64,000 nucleotides of DNA from an uncultured Ignavibacteria bacterium. Lineage in GTDB: Bacteria; Bacteroidota; Ignavibacteria; SZUA-365. The stretch lies in contig CAJXVM010000013.1 of the NCBI GenBank assembly GCA_913061095.1, positions 1 to 64,000 on the forward strand, in the 5' to 3' direction. The notes under the pieces were generated by a model. That model saw only the letters and a program-made list of their open reading frames with translations. It was not told where the DNA came from and did no database searches. The stretch's first letter is position 1; each line of letters starts with the position of its first letter. This document shows, piece by piece, positions 7,974 to 16,149 of this stretch. The translations under genes and the position numbers were made by a program.

Positions 7974-10478
7974 ATGCAGCGGATTGTTCGGATTCTTCGC
8001 CCTGAAAGGGCGACATGTCTCAGCCCCAGACGAAGTCCGGGGTTCCGGGCGACGCACCCACCCCCTCCTCTTCGTCCTGAAAGGACGACACAATTGCGAT
8101 TAATCCTGTGTCGCCCTTTCAGGGCGAATATATTTCGTTGGTTGTCGCGCTCATTCCCGGGGCTTCGCCCCGGGCTGAGACGTACCGCCCTTTCAGGGCG
8201 GTCCATCCAATCCACCCATTTCCTGCTCGTGCTCGTGCTCCTGCTCGTGCTCGCCAAAGGCGCCAGCGCGCAGGGCGTCATTTCCGGCACCGTCCAGGAG
8301 GCCGGCTCCGGCGAAGCGGTGATCGGGGCGAACGTCGTGCTGGACGGCACGGGCAAGGGCGCGGCGACGAACCGCTACGGCTACTTCGCCATTGCGGGAC
8401 TCCAGCCCGCCACATACACGCTGCGCATCAGTGCTGTGGGATACCGCACTTACACAAAGGATATTCGCGTCGCGAATTCCGATGAAATCCGTCTCGACGT
8501 GGATCTCGAGGAGTCGGTGATCGAGCTTGGCGCGGTGTCCATCGAAGCCGACCGCGAAGAGTCCACCGCGCGCCGCGTCTCCGCGGTGGATCTTCCCGTC
8601 GAGCAGATCCTGCGCCTGCCGTCGCTCGGCGGGGAAGTGGACATCTTCCGCGCGCTGCAGCTGCTGCCGGGCGTGCAGGAAAGCTCGGAGATCTCCAGCG
8701 GCCTGTACATCCGCGGCGGGAGTCCCGATCAGAACCTCGTGCTTCTCGACCGCATGGTGCTGTACAATCCCTCGCACCTCGGCGGCTTCCTCTCCACGTT
8801 CAACGCCGACGCCATCAACAACGTCACGCTCATCAAGGGCGCCATGCCGGCCGAGTACGGCGGACGCCTCTCCTCGGTCGTCGACGTGACCATGCGCGAG
8901 GGCGGACGCGACCGTATCCGCGGGGCGGGCGGCATCAGCATGATCGATTCGCGGCTGACGATCGATGGTCCGATAAACGACGACGTCACCTTCATGATCT
9001 CAGGCCGCCGCGTGTACCTCGACTGGCTGGTGGACCTGATGTCCGACGAAGGATCGCTCAATTACTACTTCTACGACCTCGTCGCCAAGACCAACATCCG
9101 GCTCGGGGAGAACGACCGGCTGTTCTTCTCCGGCTTTTTCGGGCGCGACGTGATGGGCGAGCCCTTCGATGACGACGACGAATTCAACATCTCGTGGGGC
9201 AACAGCGCCGGCAACCTGCGCTGGACGCACATCTTCGGCAGCAAGCTCTTCACCAGCGTCTCCGCCGTGGTGAGCGACTACCGCTTCAGCTCCGAGATCG
9301 AGGAGTGGGATGAGTCCCGCTTCAAAACCGTCTCCGGCATCCTCGACTACTCACTGCGCGGCGAAGCGGAGTACTTTCATTCCGCCGAACACACATTCAA
9401 GGCCGGACTCGAATCCACCATCCACACCTTCACCTCGGAGGCGTCATCCAACCAGGGCGAGTTCGAGGAGTTCGATCCGCATCTGCCCACGCATCGCGGC
9501 ACCGAGCTGTCGCTGTTCCTGCAGGACGAGTGGACCGTGAATGAGCGCCTGCGCCTGCAGCTCGGCGGACGCGGGTTCTATTTCGACCGCGGCAACTACC
9601 TGCGCTTCGAGCCGCGGCTCGCGGGTTTTTACACGCTCGACAACGAGATCACGCTCAAGGCCGCATTCATCGGCGCGAATCAGTTCCTGCATCTCGTCAC
9701 GCGCAACGACATTTCTCTGCCGACGGACATGTGGTTTCCCTCCACCGCTTCGCTGCCGCCGTCCTACGCCCTGCAGTACGTGCTCGGCGCCAGCCGGGAT
9801 TTCCATGACGGCATGTACAGCGTTTCGCTGGAGGGGTATTACAAGACCATGAACAACCTGCTGGAGTTCCGCGACAACGCGTACTTCTCGATTTTCGCGC
9901 CGCTGGAGCGCGAGCTGACCGGCGGCGACGGACGCGGCTACGGCGTGGAGTTGTTCGTGCAGAAGCGCAAGGGCAGCTTCACCGGCTGGCTGGGATACAC
10001 GCTCGCCTGGACCGACCGCACCTTCCCGGAGCTGAACGGCGGCAAGCGCTTCCCGCCGCGGTACGACCGGCGGCACGACATTTCGCTCGTGCTCAACTAC
10101 CGTCTCAGCGACCGCTGGGAGTTCACCGGCGTCTGGGTGTACGGCACGGGACAGGCCTTCACCTTTCCCGTCGCGCAGTATCAGCTCGACGTGAACGATC
10201 CGGTGAAATTTCTTTACAGCGACCGAAACGGGTACCGGCTTCCGTCGTATCACCGCCTGGATCTGAATTTCAGCTACGCGTTCAACTGGTTCGGGTGGGA
10301 CTGGAAGGCCAGCATCAACCTGTACAACACGTACAATCACATGAATCCCTTTGCCCAGTACCTCGACTCCGACTGGAACTGGGATCCGGTCACCGGCCAG
10401 GAGACGCGCACGCTCAAGCTCAAGCAGATCACGCTCTTCCCGCTGCTCCCGACCTTCGGGCTCAGCTTCACGTTCTGA
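7974..10478 (+). CDS. TonB-dependent outer-membrane receptor with N-terminal carboxypeptidase-like domain
   Basis: 834 residues if started at the ATG at 7974, which has AGGGAG 5 nt upstream. The order is: an Arg/Pro-rich N-terminus of about 80 residues encoded by palindromic repeats, a signal core (FLLVLVLLLVLAKGASAQ), a CarboxypepD_reg-like beta-sandwich (SGTVQEAGSGEAVIGANV), a plug (LYIRGGSPDQNLVLLD... VTLIKGAMPAEYGGRLSSVVDV) and a 22-strand-type barrel ending in F-S-F-T-F. It is followed 3 bp later by a DUF4249 lipoprotein, the usual Bacteroidota pairing. The substrate is unknown. The odd N-terminus suggests repeat insertion into the signal region; the effective start may lie further in. 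Confidence 0.85.
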   Translation: MQRIVRILRPERATCLSPRRSPGFRATHPPPPLRPERTTQLRLILCRPFRANIFRWLSRSFPGLRPGLRRTALSGRSIQSTHFLLVLVLLLVLAKGASAQGVISGTVQEAGSGEAVIGANVVLDGTGKGAATNRYGYFAIAGLQPATYTLRISAVGYRTYTKDIRVANSDEIRLDVDLEESVIELGAVSIEADREESTARRVSAVDLPVEQILRLPSLGGEVDIFRALQLLPGVQESSEISSGLYIRGGSPDQNLVLLDRMVLYNPSHLGGFLSTFNADAINNVTLIKGAMPAEYGGRLSSVVDVTMREGGRDRIRGAGGISMIDSRLTIDGPINDDVTFMISGRRVYLDWLVDLMSDEGSLNYYFYDLVAKTNIRLGENDRLFFSGFFGRDVMGEPFDDDDEFNISWGNSAGNLRWTHIFGSKLFTSVSAVVSDYRFSSEIEEWDESRFKTVSGILDYSLRGEAEYFHSAEHTFKAGLESTIHTFTSEASSNQGEFEEFDPHLPTHRGTELSLFLQDEWTVNERLRLQLGGRGFYFDRGNYLRFEPRLAGFYTLDNEITLKAAFIGANQFLHLVTRNDISLPTDMWFPSTASLPPSYALQYVLGASRDFHDGMYSVSLEGYYKTMNNLLEFRDNAYFSIFAPLERELTGGDGRGYGVELFVQKRKGSFTGWLGYTLAWTDRTFPELNGGKRFPPRYDRRHDISLVLNYRLSDRWEFTGVWVYGTGQAFTFPVAQYQLDVNDPVKFLYSDRNGYRLPSYHRLDLNFSYAFNWFGWDWKASINLYNTYNHMNPFAQYLDSDWNWDPVTGQETRTLKLKQITLFPLLPTFGLSFTF
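7998..8200. repeat. Two REP-like palindrome units inside the receptor's 5' coding region
   Basis: Palindromes CGCCCTGAAAGGGCG (7998-8012), CGTCCTGAAAGGACG (8073-8087), CGCCCTTTCAGGGCG (8112-8126 and 8186-8200), with a GC hairpin CCCGGGGC/GCCCCGGG near 8157-8174. The layout matches the element at 180-252. The reading frame of the TonB receptor stays open through all of it. Confidence 0.75.
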
Positions 10479-10481
10479 GAT

Positions 10482-11312
10482 ATGAAGAAAGCACTACTAT
10501 ATATACCGCTGCTCATCCTGCTCGCCTCGTGTGAAAACGAGGTGGATGGTCCCGCCTGGCCCGACCACGATCCGAAGCTCGTCGTCACGGCGAACATCCG
10601 CGTCGAGGGGGATTCCGTGCAGGTCTTCTGCCGCGTCTCCCGCACGATGGCGCTGAACGAGGAGTTCCGCATCGACCGCGCCATGGTCAACGACGCGGTC
10701 GTTGAGATCCACCACGACGGTGAGATCCACAACATCCCCTACCGCACGGGTTATTATCCCTACGATTTCGATGTGAATTATGCGGGATTCCTGCCCAGGG
10801 GCAGCTCCGGCCGCTACGAGCTGGTGGTGCGCAAGGATGCCATGACCGCGCGCTCGGTGCTGGAAGTGCCGGAGCTTCCGTTGACATTTGATCAATTCAA
10901 AGTACAGTGGTACGATCCGTCCAATCGGGAAAGCAATGTATACTACCGGCTCTCCACACCACAGAACAGGATCCGCTACGACTTGATCGTGGAAGGTTAT
11001 TACAGTGGTCCCGGTGGGGGTTGGTACGTGATTCCCTTTGGAGGGAGACCCCTTATTGAGGCAAGCTATGCCGCCTACACTGAGGGGACGTTCAGACTAG
11101 GGTATTCTCATCCGGAGCAGGAGCGCATGCGCTATATTCTGACTGCCATCAGTCCGCAATACACCGCATTCCAGGACTCCCGCTGGTGGTCGGGCTACTC
11201 CGGTTCCCCGTTCGAGCCCGAGGAGCAGAATCCCGCGTTTAACGTCGGCGGCGACGGCATCGGCTTTTTCTGGTGGGAGCTGGTCGGCGAGCCGGTGGAG
11301 TTCTCCTACTGA
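10482..11312 (+). CDS. DUF4249 lipoprotein, partner of the TonB receptor
   Basis: 276 residues. Signal peptide with a good lipobox (LLLASC, Cys at 17), then a beta-rich domain with PKLVVTANI... GDSVQVFCRVSRT typical of DUF4249 proteins. It starts 3 bp after the receptor's stop codon, so the two are an operon. In Bacteroidota, DUF4249 genes are commonly paired with TonB receptors in this order; the lipoprotein presumably sits in the outer membrane next to the barrel. The ligand is unknown. Confidence 0.8.
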   Translation: MKKALLYIPLLILLASCENEVDGPAWPDHDPKLVVTANIRVEGDSVQVFCRVSRTMALNEEFRIDRAMVNDAVVEIHHDGEIHNIPYRTGYYPYDFDVNYAGFLPRGSSGRYELVVRKDAMTARSVLEVPELPLTFDQFKVQWYDPSNRESNVYYRLSTPQNRIRYDLIVEGYYSGPGGGWYVIPFGGRPLIEASYAAYTEGTFRLGYSHPEQERMRYILTAISPQYTAFQDSRWWSGYSGSPFEPEEQNPAFNVGGDGIGFFWWELVGEPVEFSY

Positions 11313-11382
11313 TGGTTGGATTCGGAGAATGGCGGGAAATTCCGTAATTATGCTGTGATCCTCCACAAGCCGCATTCGTGAT

Positions 11383-12468
11383 ATGGCATTCGATCCGGAC
11401 AAACCTTACAACGATCTGCCGACGCTGCCGCCGGTACGGGATGTCGAATCCGCCAGGGTCCTGAAAGCGGCGCTGCGTGCGGGCAGGGCACTCGCCGAGC
11501 TGAAGGGGATCGGTGCGACGATCCCGAATCAGTCCATCCTCATCGATTCGCTCATCCTGCAGGAAGCCCGGGCCAGTTCGGAAATCGAAAACATCATCAC
11601 GACCAACGACGCGCTCTTCCGCGCCTTCTCGTCGGAAATCTCCGCGACCGATCCCGCAACAAAGGAGGTCCTGCGCTATCGTCACGCCCTCTGGCACGGG
11701 TTCAACGAACTGATGGAGCACGGACTGCTCACCACGAACCTCTTTGTCAACGTCTGCCAGGTATTGCGCGATACCACGGACGGCATCCGCCGCACTCCCG
11801 GCACCAAACTCGGGAATCCTGCGACGGGACAGACCGTGTACACTCCCCCTGAAGGCGAAGAGGTCATCCGCGAAAAGCTGAAGAATCTTGAGGATTTCAT
11901 TCATGAGGACGGAAGCCTTGATCCGCTCGTGAAGCTTCCGCTGATTCACTACCAGTTCGAGGCCATTCATCCATTCTCCGATGGCAACGGCCGGACAGGA
12001 CGCATCATCAACATCCTCTACCTTGTGCAGCAGAACCTGCTGGATCTGCCCGTGCTCTATCTCAGCAAGGCGATCATCGAGCATAAATCGGACTACTATC
12101 GACTCCTGAGAGCTGTCACGGAGCTGCATGAATGGGAAGCATGGATATTGTACTTTCTGGATGCCGTAGAAAATACTGCCACACATACTCGTGACCGTAT
12201 GCAGGCAATCCGTGAACTCCTCAATGAGACACTCGAAAAAGCACGGAAACAATTACCAAGCCGAGTGTATTCCAAAGAACTCATAGAACTCCTTTTCAGG
12301 CAGCCTTATGTGAAAGGGCAGTTCCTCGTCGATTCAGGGATCGCCAAGCGAAAAACCGCTGCGGAGTATCTGAAAGAGCTCGAAAAAATTGGGATTCTCA
12401 GTCTGCAGAAGGTCGGACGGGAGTCTCTCTATCTGAATGTCGGTCTCCATAATCTTTTGAGCAGTTGA
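11383..12468 (+). CDS. Fic family protein (class II, self-inhibited) with C-terminal winged helix
   Basis: 361 residues. The Fic motif HPFSDGNGRTGR is complete at about 195-206, with the catalytic His and the Arg pair, so AMP transfer (or other NMP transfer) to a protein is expected. The N-terminal Fic_N region contains SSEIEN at about 65-70, which fits the inhibitory helix pattern (S/T)xxxE(G/N). This places it in class II, where the inhibitor is part of the same chain. Residues about 290-360 look like a winged-helix DNA-binding domain (VDSGIAKRKTAAEYLKELEKIG). There is no separate antitoxin gene beside it. The target is unknown. Confidence 0.9.
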   Translation: MAFDPDKPYNDLPTLPPVRDVESARVLKAALRAGRALAELKGIGATIPNQSILIDSLILQEARASSEIENIITTNDALFRAFSSEISATDPATKEVLRYRHALWHGFNELMEHGLLTTNLFVNVCQVLRDTTDGIRRTPGTKLGNPATGQTVYTPPEGEEVIREKLKNLEDFIHEDGSLDPLVKLPLIHYQFEAIHPFSDGNGRTGRIINILYLVQQNLLDLPVLYLSKAIIEHKSDYYRLLRAVTELHEWEAWILYFLDAVENTATHTRDRMQAIRELLNETLEKARKQLPSRVYSKELIELLFRQPYVKGQFLVDSGIAKRKTAAEYLKELEKIGILSLQKVGRESLYLNVGLHNLLSS

Positions 12469-12469
12469 T

Positions 12470-12548
12470 ACGTCCACGTCATGGACATATTGATAAAACG
12501 TGTCCAATTTTCCGCATAATATGGACACATTCTTGCACTCTGTCCATG
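12470..12548. promoter_or_regulatory. GTCCA/TGGAC dyad cluster, candidate operator
   Basis: Within about 80 bp there are GTCCA (12472-12476), TGGAC (12482-12486), GTGTCCA (12500-12506), TGGACAC (12522-12528) and TGTCCATG (12541-12548). The first pair forms one dyad and the middle pair another. It lies just downstream of the fic stop and about 30-110 bp upstream of rsmI, so it may control rsmI. The DNA-binding domain of the Fic protein is one possible ligand, but this is only inference. Confidence 0.4.
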
Positions 12549-12577
12549 TTGTACACTTATCTCGATCAAACACATCC

Positions 12578-13291
12578 ATGACCCAGGAACGTCCCGAACC
12601 CCGTCCCGGCACGCTGTTTGTCGTTGCCACGCCCATCGGCAACATGGACGACATCACGCTGCGCGCGCTGCGCATCCTGCGCGACGTCGACCTGATCGCC
12701 GCGGAAGACACGCGCACGACGCGCAACCTGCTGCGGCATCACGGCATCGAGACGGACTGCATCAGCTACTTCGCGCGCAACGAGCGGCAGCGCATCCCGA
12801 TGCTGCTGGAGCACCTGCGCGCGGAGCGCACGCTCGCGGTTGTCTCCGACGCCGGCACTCCGGGCGTCTCCGATCCCGCCGCGCTGCTGATCGCGGCCGT
12901 GATCGAGGAGGGGATGGAAGTCATTCCCGTCCCCGGCGCCTCGGCCGCGCTGGCGGCGCTCACGGCCAGCGGACTGCAGATGGACCGCTTCCACTTCGAG
13001 GGTTTCCTTCCCATCAAGAAACGCCGTCAGACCCGCATCGCCGAACTCGCCGGTGAAACGCGGACGGTCATTCTCTATGAATCCGTGCACCGCCTACTCA
13101 AGACCCTTCGCGAACTGCATGAGGCAATGGGCGAGCGACGCGTCTCCGTCTCCCGCGAAATCACGAAAAAGTTCGAGGAGACGGTGCGGGGTTCGTTCGA
13201 CGAGGTGATCGCGCATTTCGAGGCGAAGCCGCCGAAGGGGGAGTTCGTGATCGTCGTGGAGGGCGGGGAGGTCGGAGGCCGCAGGCCGTAG
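12578..13291 (+). CDS. rsmI: 16S rRNA (cytidine-1402-2'-O)-methyltransferase
   Basis: 237 residues from the ATG at 12578; the upstream reading from 12500 runs through the dyad cluster and is unlikely. Family motifs are clear: VATPIGN near the start, AAEDTRTT, SDAGTPGVSDPA, PVPGASA and FEGFLP. It uses S-adenosylmethionine to 2'-O-methylate C1402 in the ribosomal decoding centre. The last residues (GGEVGGRRP) and the stop codon come from the first copy of a GAGGTCGGAGGCCG repeat, so the natural C-terminus has been replaced or extended. Confidence 0.95.
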   Translation: MTQERPEPRPGTLFVVATPIGNMDDITLRALRILRDVDLIAAEDTRTTRNLLRHHGIETDCISYFARNERQRIPMLLEHLRAERTLAVVSDAGTPGVSDPAALLIAAVIEEGMEVIPVPGASAALAALTASGLQMDRFHFEGFLPIKKRRQTRIAELAGETRTVILYESVHRLLKTLRELHEAMGERRVSVSREITKKFEETVRGSFDEVIAHFEAKPPKGEFVIVVEGGEVGGRRP

Positions 13292-13346
13292 ACTCGCCGA
13301 AGGCGAGATCGTAGAGGTCGGAGGCCGGGACCTATCGAGGGACTGT
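13268..13346. repeat. GAGGTCGGAGGCCG direct repeat with CTCGCC/GGCGAG hairpin
   Basis: GAGGTCGGAGGCCG occurs at 13268-13281 (inside the end of rsmI) and again at 13314-13327, 46 bp apart. Between them is a hairpin CTCGCC-GAA-GGCGAG (13293-13307). CCTATCGAGGGA at 13331-13342 is a one-mismatch copy of the unit seen at 3133, 3215 and, reversed, at 14047. Confidence 0.6.
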
Positions 13347-13372
13347 GCACAGGAATAAACGAAAGGCTCCCC

Positions 13373-13759
13373 ATGCGCGCATATATCCTTTTAAAGCTGT
13401 CTGTCCTTCTCCTCACCGCCTGCGCCGGCAGGCCGGATCTCTCCGAGCAGATCACCGGCCGCTGGGAGATGGAACAGGTCCTCCGCAACGGCAATGACGT
13501 CACCGCCGAGCACGATCCGGATGATGACCGCTTTATCGTCATCATTGCCGACGGCACGTTCAGGAGCGGCGGCCATTTCGGCGAGAACACCGGCAGATGG
13601 AGCATCGATACGGATACCGGGGAGCTGTTCATCGACAGCGACGCCGGCGAAAATGACGACAGCTACTGGTTCATCTCCTTCGACGACGATGTCATGACCT
13701 GGACCGGCGCGCGCGGCTTCGGAAGGGAATTCATGCTGAAGCATCGGCGCAGTCAATGA
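13373..13759 (+). CDS. Small lipocalin-like lipoprotein
   Basis: 128 residues. Signal peptide with lipobox LLTAC (Cys at about 17). The mature part has the pattern of small lipocalin-like/DUF barrel proteins (ITGRWEMEQVLRNG... DGTFRSGG... NTGRWSIDTDTGELFI), a fold of beta strands with Trp-containing first strand. It overlaps the radical SAM gene by 4 bp (ATGA), so both are likely co-translated. No specific role can be assigned. Confidence 0.75.
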   Translation: MRAYILLKLSVLLLTACAGRPDLSEQITGRWEMEQVLRNGNDVTAEHDPDDDRFIVIIADGTFRSGGHFGENTGRWSIDTDTGELFIDSDAGENDDSYWFISFDDDVMTWTGARGFGREFMLKHRRSQ

Positions 13760-15177
13760 ATATCCTCTTCGTGCAAACAAACACGGTCGGACAGCTCATG
13801 CCGCTGCCGATCGGCGCCGCGATGGCCGCGAAGCATCTGGAGCGCAGCGGACACCGCGTGCGCTTCCTCGACCTGATGGGAGAACGTGATCCCATTGCGA
13901 CCGCCCGCCGCGTCACCGCGGAATTTCGGCCGGATCTCGCCTGTTTCTCCATCCGCAACCGCGACAATCAGTCGCTGATGAAATACCACGATCCCCTGCC
14001 GGGAATACGTGATGTTGTGAATGCCGTTCGGGAGGTGGCTGACAGGTCCCTCGATACGTCCGCCTCCGCTCCGCTCCGGCGGACTACCCGGGATGACGAT
14101 CGATTCGACCCTCACACTCCTCACGCTCCCCACGTCCCCATCCTCCTCGGCGGCACCGCGTTCACGACGTTTCCGCATCGCATGATGGACTACTTCGGCG
14201 CCGACTACGGCATCGCCGGGGATGCGCTGGCACCGGTGTCGCGTTTTGTCGCCTCGCTGGAGAACGGCGCGCCGGATTTCGACACGCCCGGACTGGTGTA
14301 CCACGACGAGGACGGCCGCATCATCGCGAATCCGTTCCAACTCGAGGGATACCACGAGATCGACACGGACTACCACGATTTCATCGACGCGAAGCGTTAC
14401 CGCAAAACGTACTGGGACGCCGCGATCATCACGCGCAGCGGCTGTCCGGAAAACTGCGAGTACTGCGACACGTTCCGGACCTTCGGCCGCGAGTTCATTC
14501 TCCGCGACCCCGATGCGATCACCGAGGAAATGCTCATGCTCAAACGCGCGCGCGGTGCGCGCTCGGTGTGGCTGGTGGATGCAGGATTCAACCGTCCCCT
14601 CGATCACGCGAAACAGGTGCTCGAGGCGATCATCCGGCGCGGCGCGCAGATGCAGCTGTACAGCGTCTTCGATCCCTGGGAGTCCGATGCGGAGTTTCTC
14701 AGTCTGTACCGTCAGGCGGGCGGACTCATGTTCATGATGTCCGCCGAAAGCCTGTCCGACCCGGTTCTCGAGACCCTGCAGAAGAAATGCCGGTTCGGGG
14801 ATATCGAGCGCGAGGCACGCGCCATCCGCGCGGCGGGACTCGATTTCATGCTCATGCCCGCGCTCGGGAGTCCGGGAGAGACGCGCGACACCGTGGAGGA
14901 AAGCCTCCGCCGTGCGCCCGGACTGAAGGCGGTAATGACGGATTTCGGCATCGGTTGGCGGATACAGCCCGACACGCCCATGCGCGCGCGTGCGGTGCGT
15001 GAGGGAATGATCAACGAAGAAGACGACTGCTGGGACGCACATTTCTACCTCTCACCCGAAACGCCGCTCAACTGGCTGCGCGCGCGCCTGCGCCGCTATC
15101 GCCGATCACATGCGCACCTCGGCCTCCGCATGCTGCCGTTTGTATGGCGGGCAATGACACGGCGTCCTGCTGCATGA
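13756..15177 (+). CDS. B12-binding-domain radical SAM protein carrying an in-frame repeat
   Basis: 473 residues. The N-terminus (MNILFVQTN, PLPIGAAMAAKHLERSGHRV) has the fold signature of the cobalamin-binding domain of B12-dependent radical SAM enzymes. The cluster motif CPENCEYC (CxxxCxxC, nt 14446-14469) binds the 4Fe-4S cluster. PMLMPALGSPGET-type residues near the end of the barrel fit SAM binding. Around residues 96-128 an Arg/Asp/Pro-rich segment (RSLDTSASAPLRRTTRDDD and following) breaks the Rossmann domain just before PILLGG; its DNA is a dispersed repeat. Substrate unknown; whether the inserted loop is tolerated is unknown. Confidence 0.85.
   Translation: MNILFVQTNTVGQLMPLPIGAAMAAKHLERSGHRVRFLDLMGERDPIATARRVTAEFRPDLACFSIRNRDNQSLMKYHDPLPGIRDVVNAVREVADRSLDTSASAPLRRTTRDDDRFDPHTPHAPHVPILLGGTAFTTFPHRMMDYFGADYGIAGDALAPVSRFVASLENGAPDFDTPGLVYHDEDGRIIANPFQLEGYHEIDTDYHDFIDAKRYRKTYWDAAIITRSGCPENCEYCDTFRTFGREFILRDPDAITEEMLMLKRARGARSVWLVDAGFNRPLDHAKQVLEAIIRRGAQMQLYSVFDPWESDAEFLSLYRQAGGLMFMMSAESLSDPVLETLQKKCRFGDIEREARAIRAAGLDFMLMPALGSPGETRDTVEESLRRAPGLKAVMTDFGIGWRIQPDTPMRARAVREGMINEEDDCWDAHFYLSPETPLNWLRARLRRYRRSHAHLGLRMLPFVWRAMTRRPAA
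14041..14140. repeat. Dispersed repeat inserted in frame in the radical SAM gene
   Basis: Contains TCCCTCGATACG (14047-14058, reverse complement of the unit at 3133 and 3215), a GTCCGCC/GGCGGAC hairpin (14058-14064/14078-14084), CTACCCGGGATGAC (14084-14097, compare GTCATCCCGAGTAG at 3174-3187 on the other strand) and a CTCACxCTCCTCACGCTCCCCACG tail. The host frame stays open. Confidence 0.65.
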
Positions 15178-15255
15178 AATGAAACTTCTGCATCTTCTAT
15201 CCGTTATTTCTGGAAGAACCGACATCGGCACGTCCTACAGTAATGACATAGAACA

Positions 15256-15699
15256 ATGAACAGACTTCTCCCTCCCACGTACTTCATGATCGCGCTTGTG
15301 CTCACGGCGCTGGCGCATTTCCTCTTCCGCACCGGTGATTTCCTCACATTCCCGTGGACGCTCACCGGCATCGTACCGATCGCGATCGGCAGCTGGCTCA
15401 ATCTCGTGGCGGACCAGGTATTCAAAAAACGGCAGACCACCGTCAAACCCTTCGAGGAATCAAGCACACTCGTCACCGACAGTGTTTTCCGCCTGACGCG
15501 CAATCCGATGTATCTCGGCATGATCCTCATCCTTCTCGGCGAAGCGCTGCTGCTGGGTTCCGCCCCGCCCTTCCTCGTCGTCCTCATCACAGCGGTATTC
15601 TTCGACCGCGCGTACATCAAGCCGGAAGAACATATCCTTGCGGCGACCTTCGGCGAGGAATTTGACGCCTATCGCAGCCGTGTGCGCCGCTGGGTCTGA
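15256..15699 (+). CDS. Isoprenylcysteine carboxyl methyltransferase/PEMT-like membrane methyltransferase
   Basis: 147 residues with about four hydrophobic segments. The conserved signature RNPMYLGM followed by GEALLLGS and a terminal EEHILAATFGEEFDAYRSRVRRW matches the ICMT/PEMT family, in which the C-terminal part binds S-adenosylmethionine. The bacterial substrate is generally unknown; lipid or small-molecule methylation is likely. It stands alone among small membrane and accessory genes. Confidence 0.85.
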   Translation: MNRLLPPTYFMIALVLTALAHFLFRTGDFLTFPWTLTGIVPIAIGSWLNLVADQVFKKRQTTVKPFEESSTLVTDSVFRLTRNPMYLGMILILLGEALLLGSAPPFLVVLITAVFFDRAYIKPEEHILAATFGEEFDAYRSRVRRWV

Positions 15700-15759
15700 A
15701 CATGAATTGAAACTGAATTCCGTATCTTTCCGGTCGGCATCGTATCACGACTCCACTGA

Positions 15760-16128
15760 ATGGAAATGGCCGCCGTCCTTATTACCCTCGCGCTCGCGTT
15801 CTATTCACTCGGCGTCTGGGCCGAACGGTTCGCCCGCTACCTCCGCGGCTGGCACGTGGCCGCGTTCTGGACCGGCTTTGCATTCGATGTTTCCGGCACG
15901 TACGCCATGCACCTGATGGCGACGGGACCGTTCGACATCACCGAGCCGCATACGCTCACCGGACAGATCGCGCTCTGGCTGATGCTCGGGCATGCGATCT
16001 GGGCCACCGCGGCCGTCCGCCGTGGATCGGAACGCATGCGCACAATCTTCCATCGCTACAGCCTGTTCGTCTGGCTGGTCTGGCTCGTGCCCTATTTCGG
16101 CGGCATGTACCTCGGGATGACACAGTAA
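15760..16128 (+). CDS. HsmA-like four-helix membrane protein
   Basis: 122 residues, almost all hydrophobic, with about four membrane helices. The pattern AFYSLGVWAER... GWHVAAFWTGFAFDVSGTYAMHLMA... HTLTGQIALWLMLGHAIWAT agrees with the HsmA/TIGR03987 family of unknown function. Conserved Trp, His and Asp residues lie within the membrane segments, which could suggest cofactor or proton binding. The start at ATG 15760 places it 60 bp after the ICMT-like gene. Confidence 0.65.
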   Translation: MEMAAVLITLALAFYSLGVWAERFARYLRGWHVAAFWTGFAFDVSGTYAMHLMATGPFDITEPHTLTGQIALWLMLGHAIWATAAVRRGSERMRTIFHRYSLFVWLVWLVPYFGGMYLGMTQ

Positions 16129-16149
16129 CATTAAAGAGAAAGGATCCCC

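Noticed and set aside
4023-8093. A 1356-codon open frame on the minus strand
   Set aside because: It lies antisense to the BatA-like gene and hflX, both of which have clear domains. Its Arg/His/Glu-rich composition is what an antisense frame of GC-rich coding DNA gives. Only its last 35 codons (34 residues plus stop), the leader ORF with its own ribosome-binding site, were kept.
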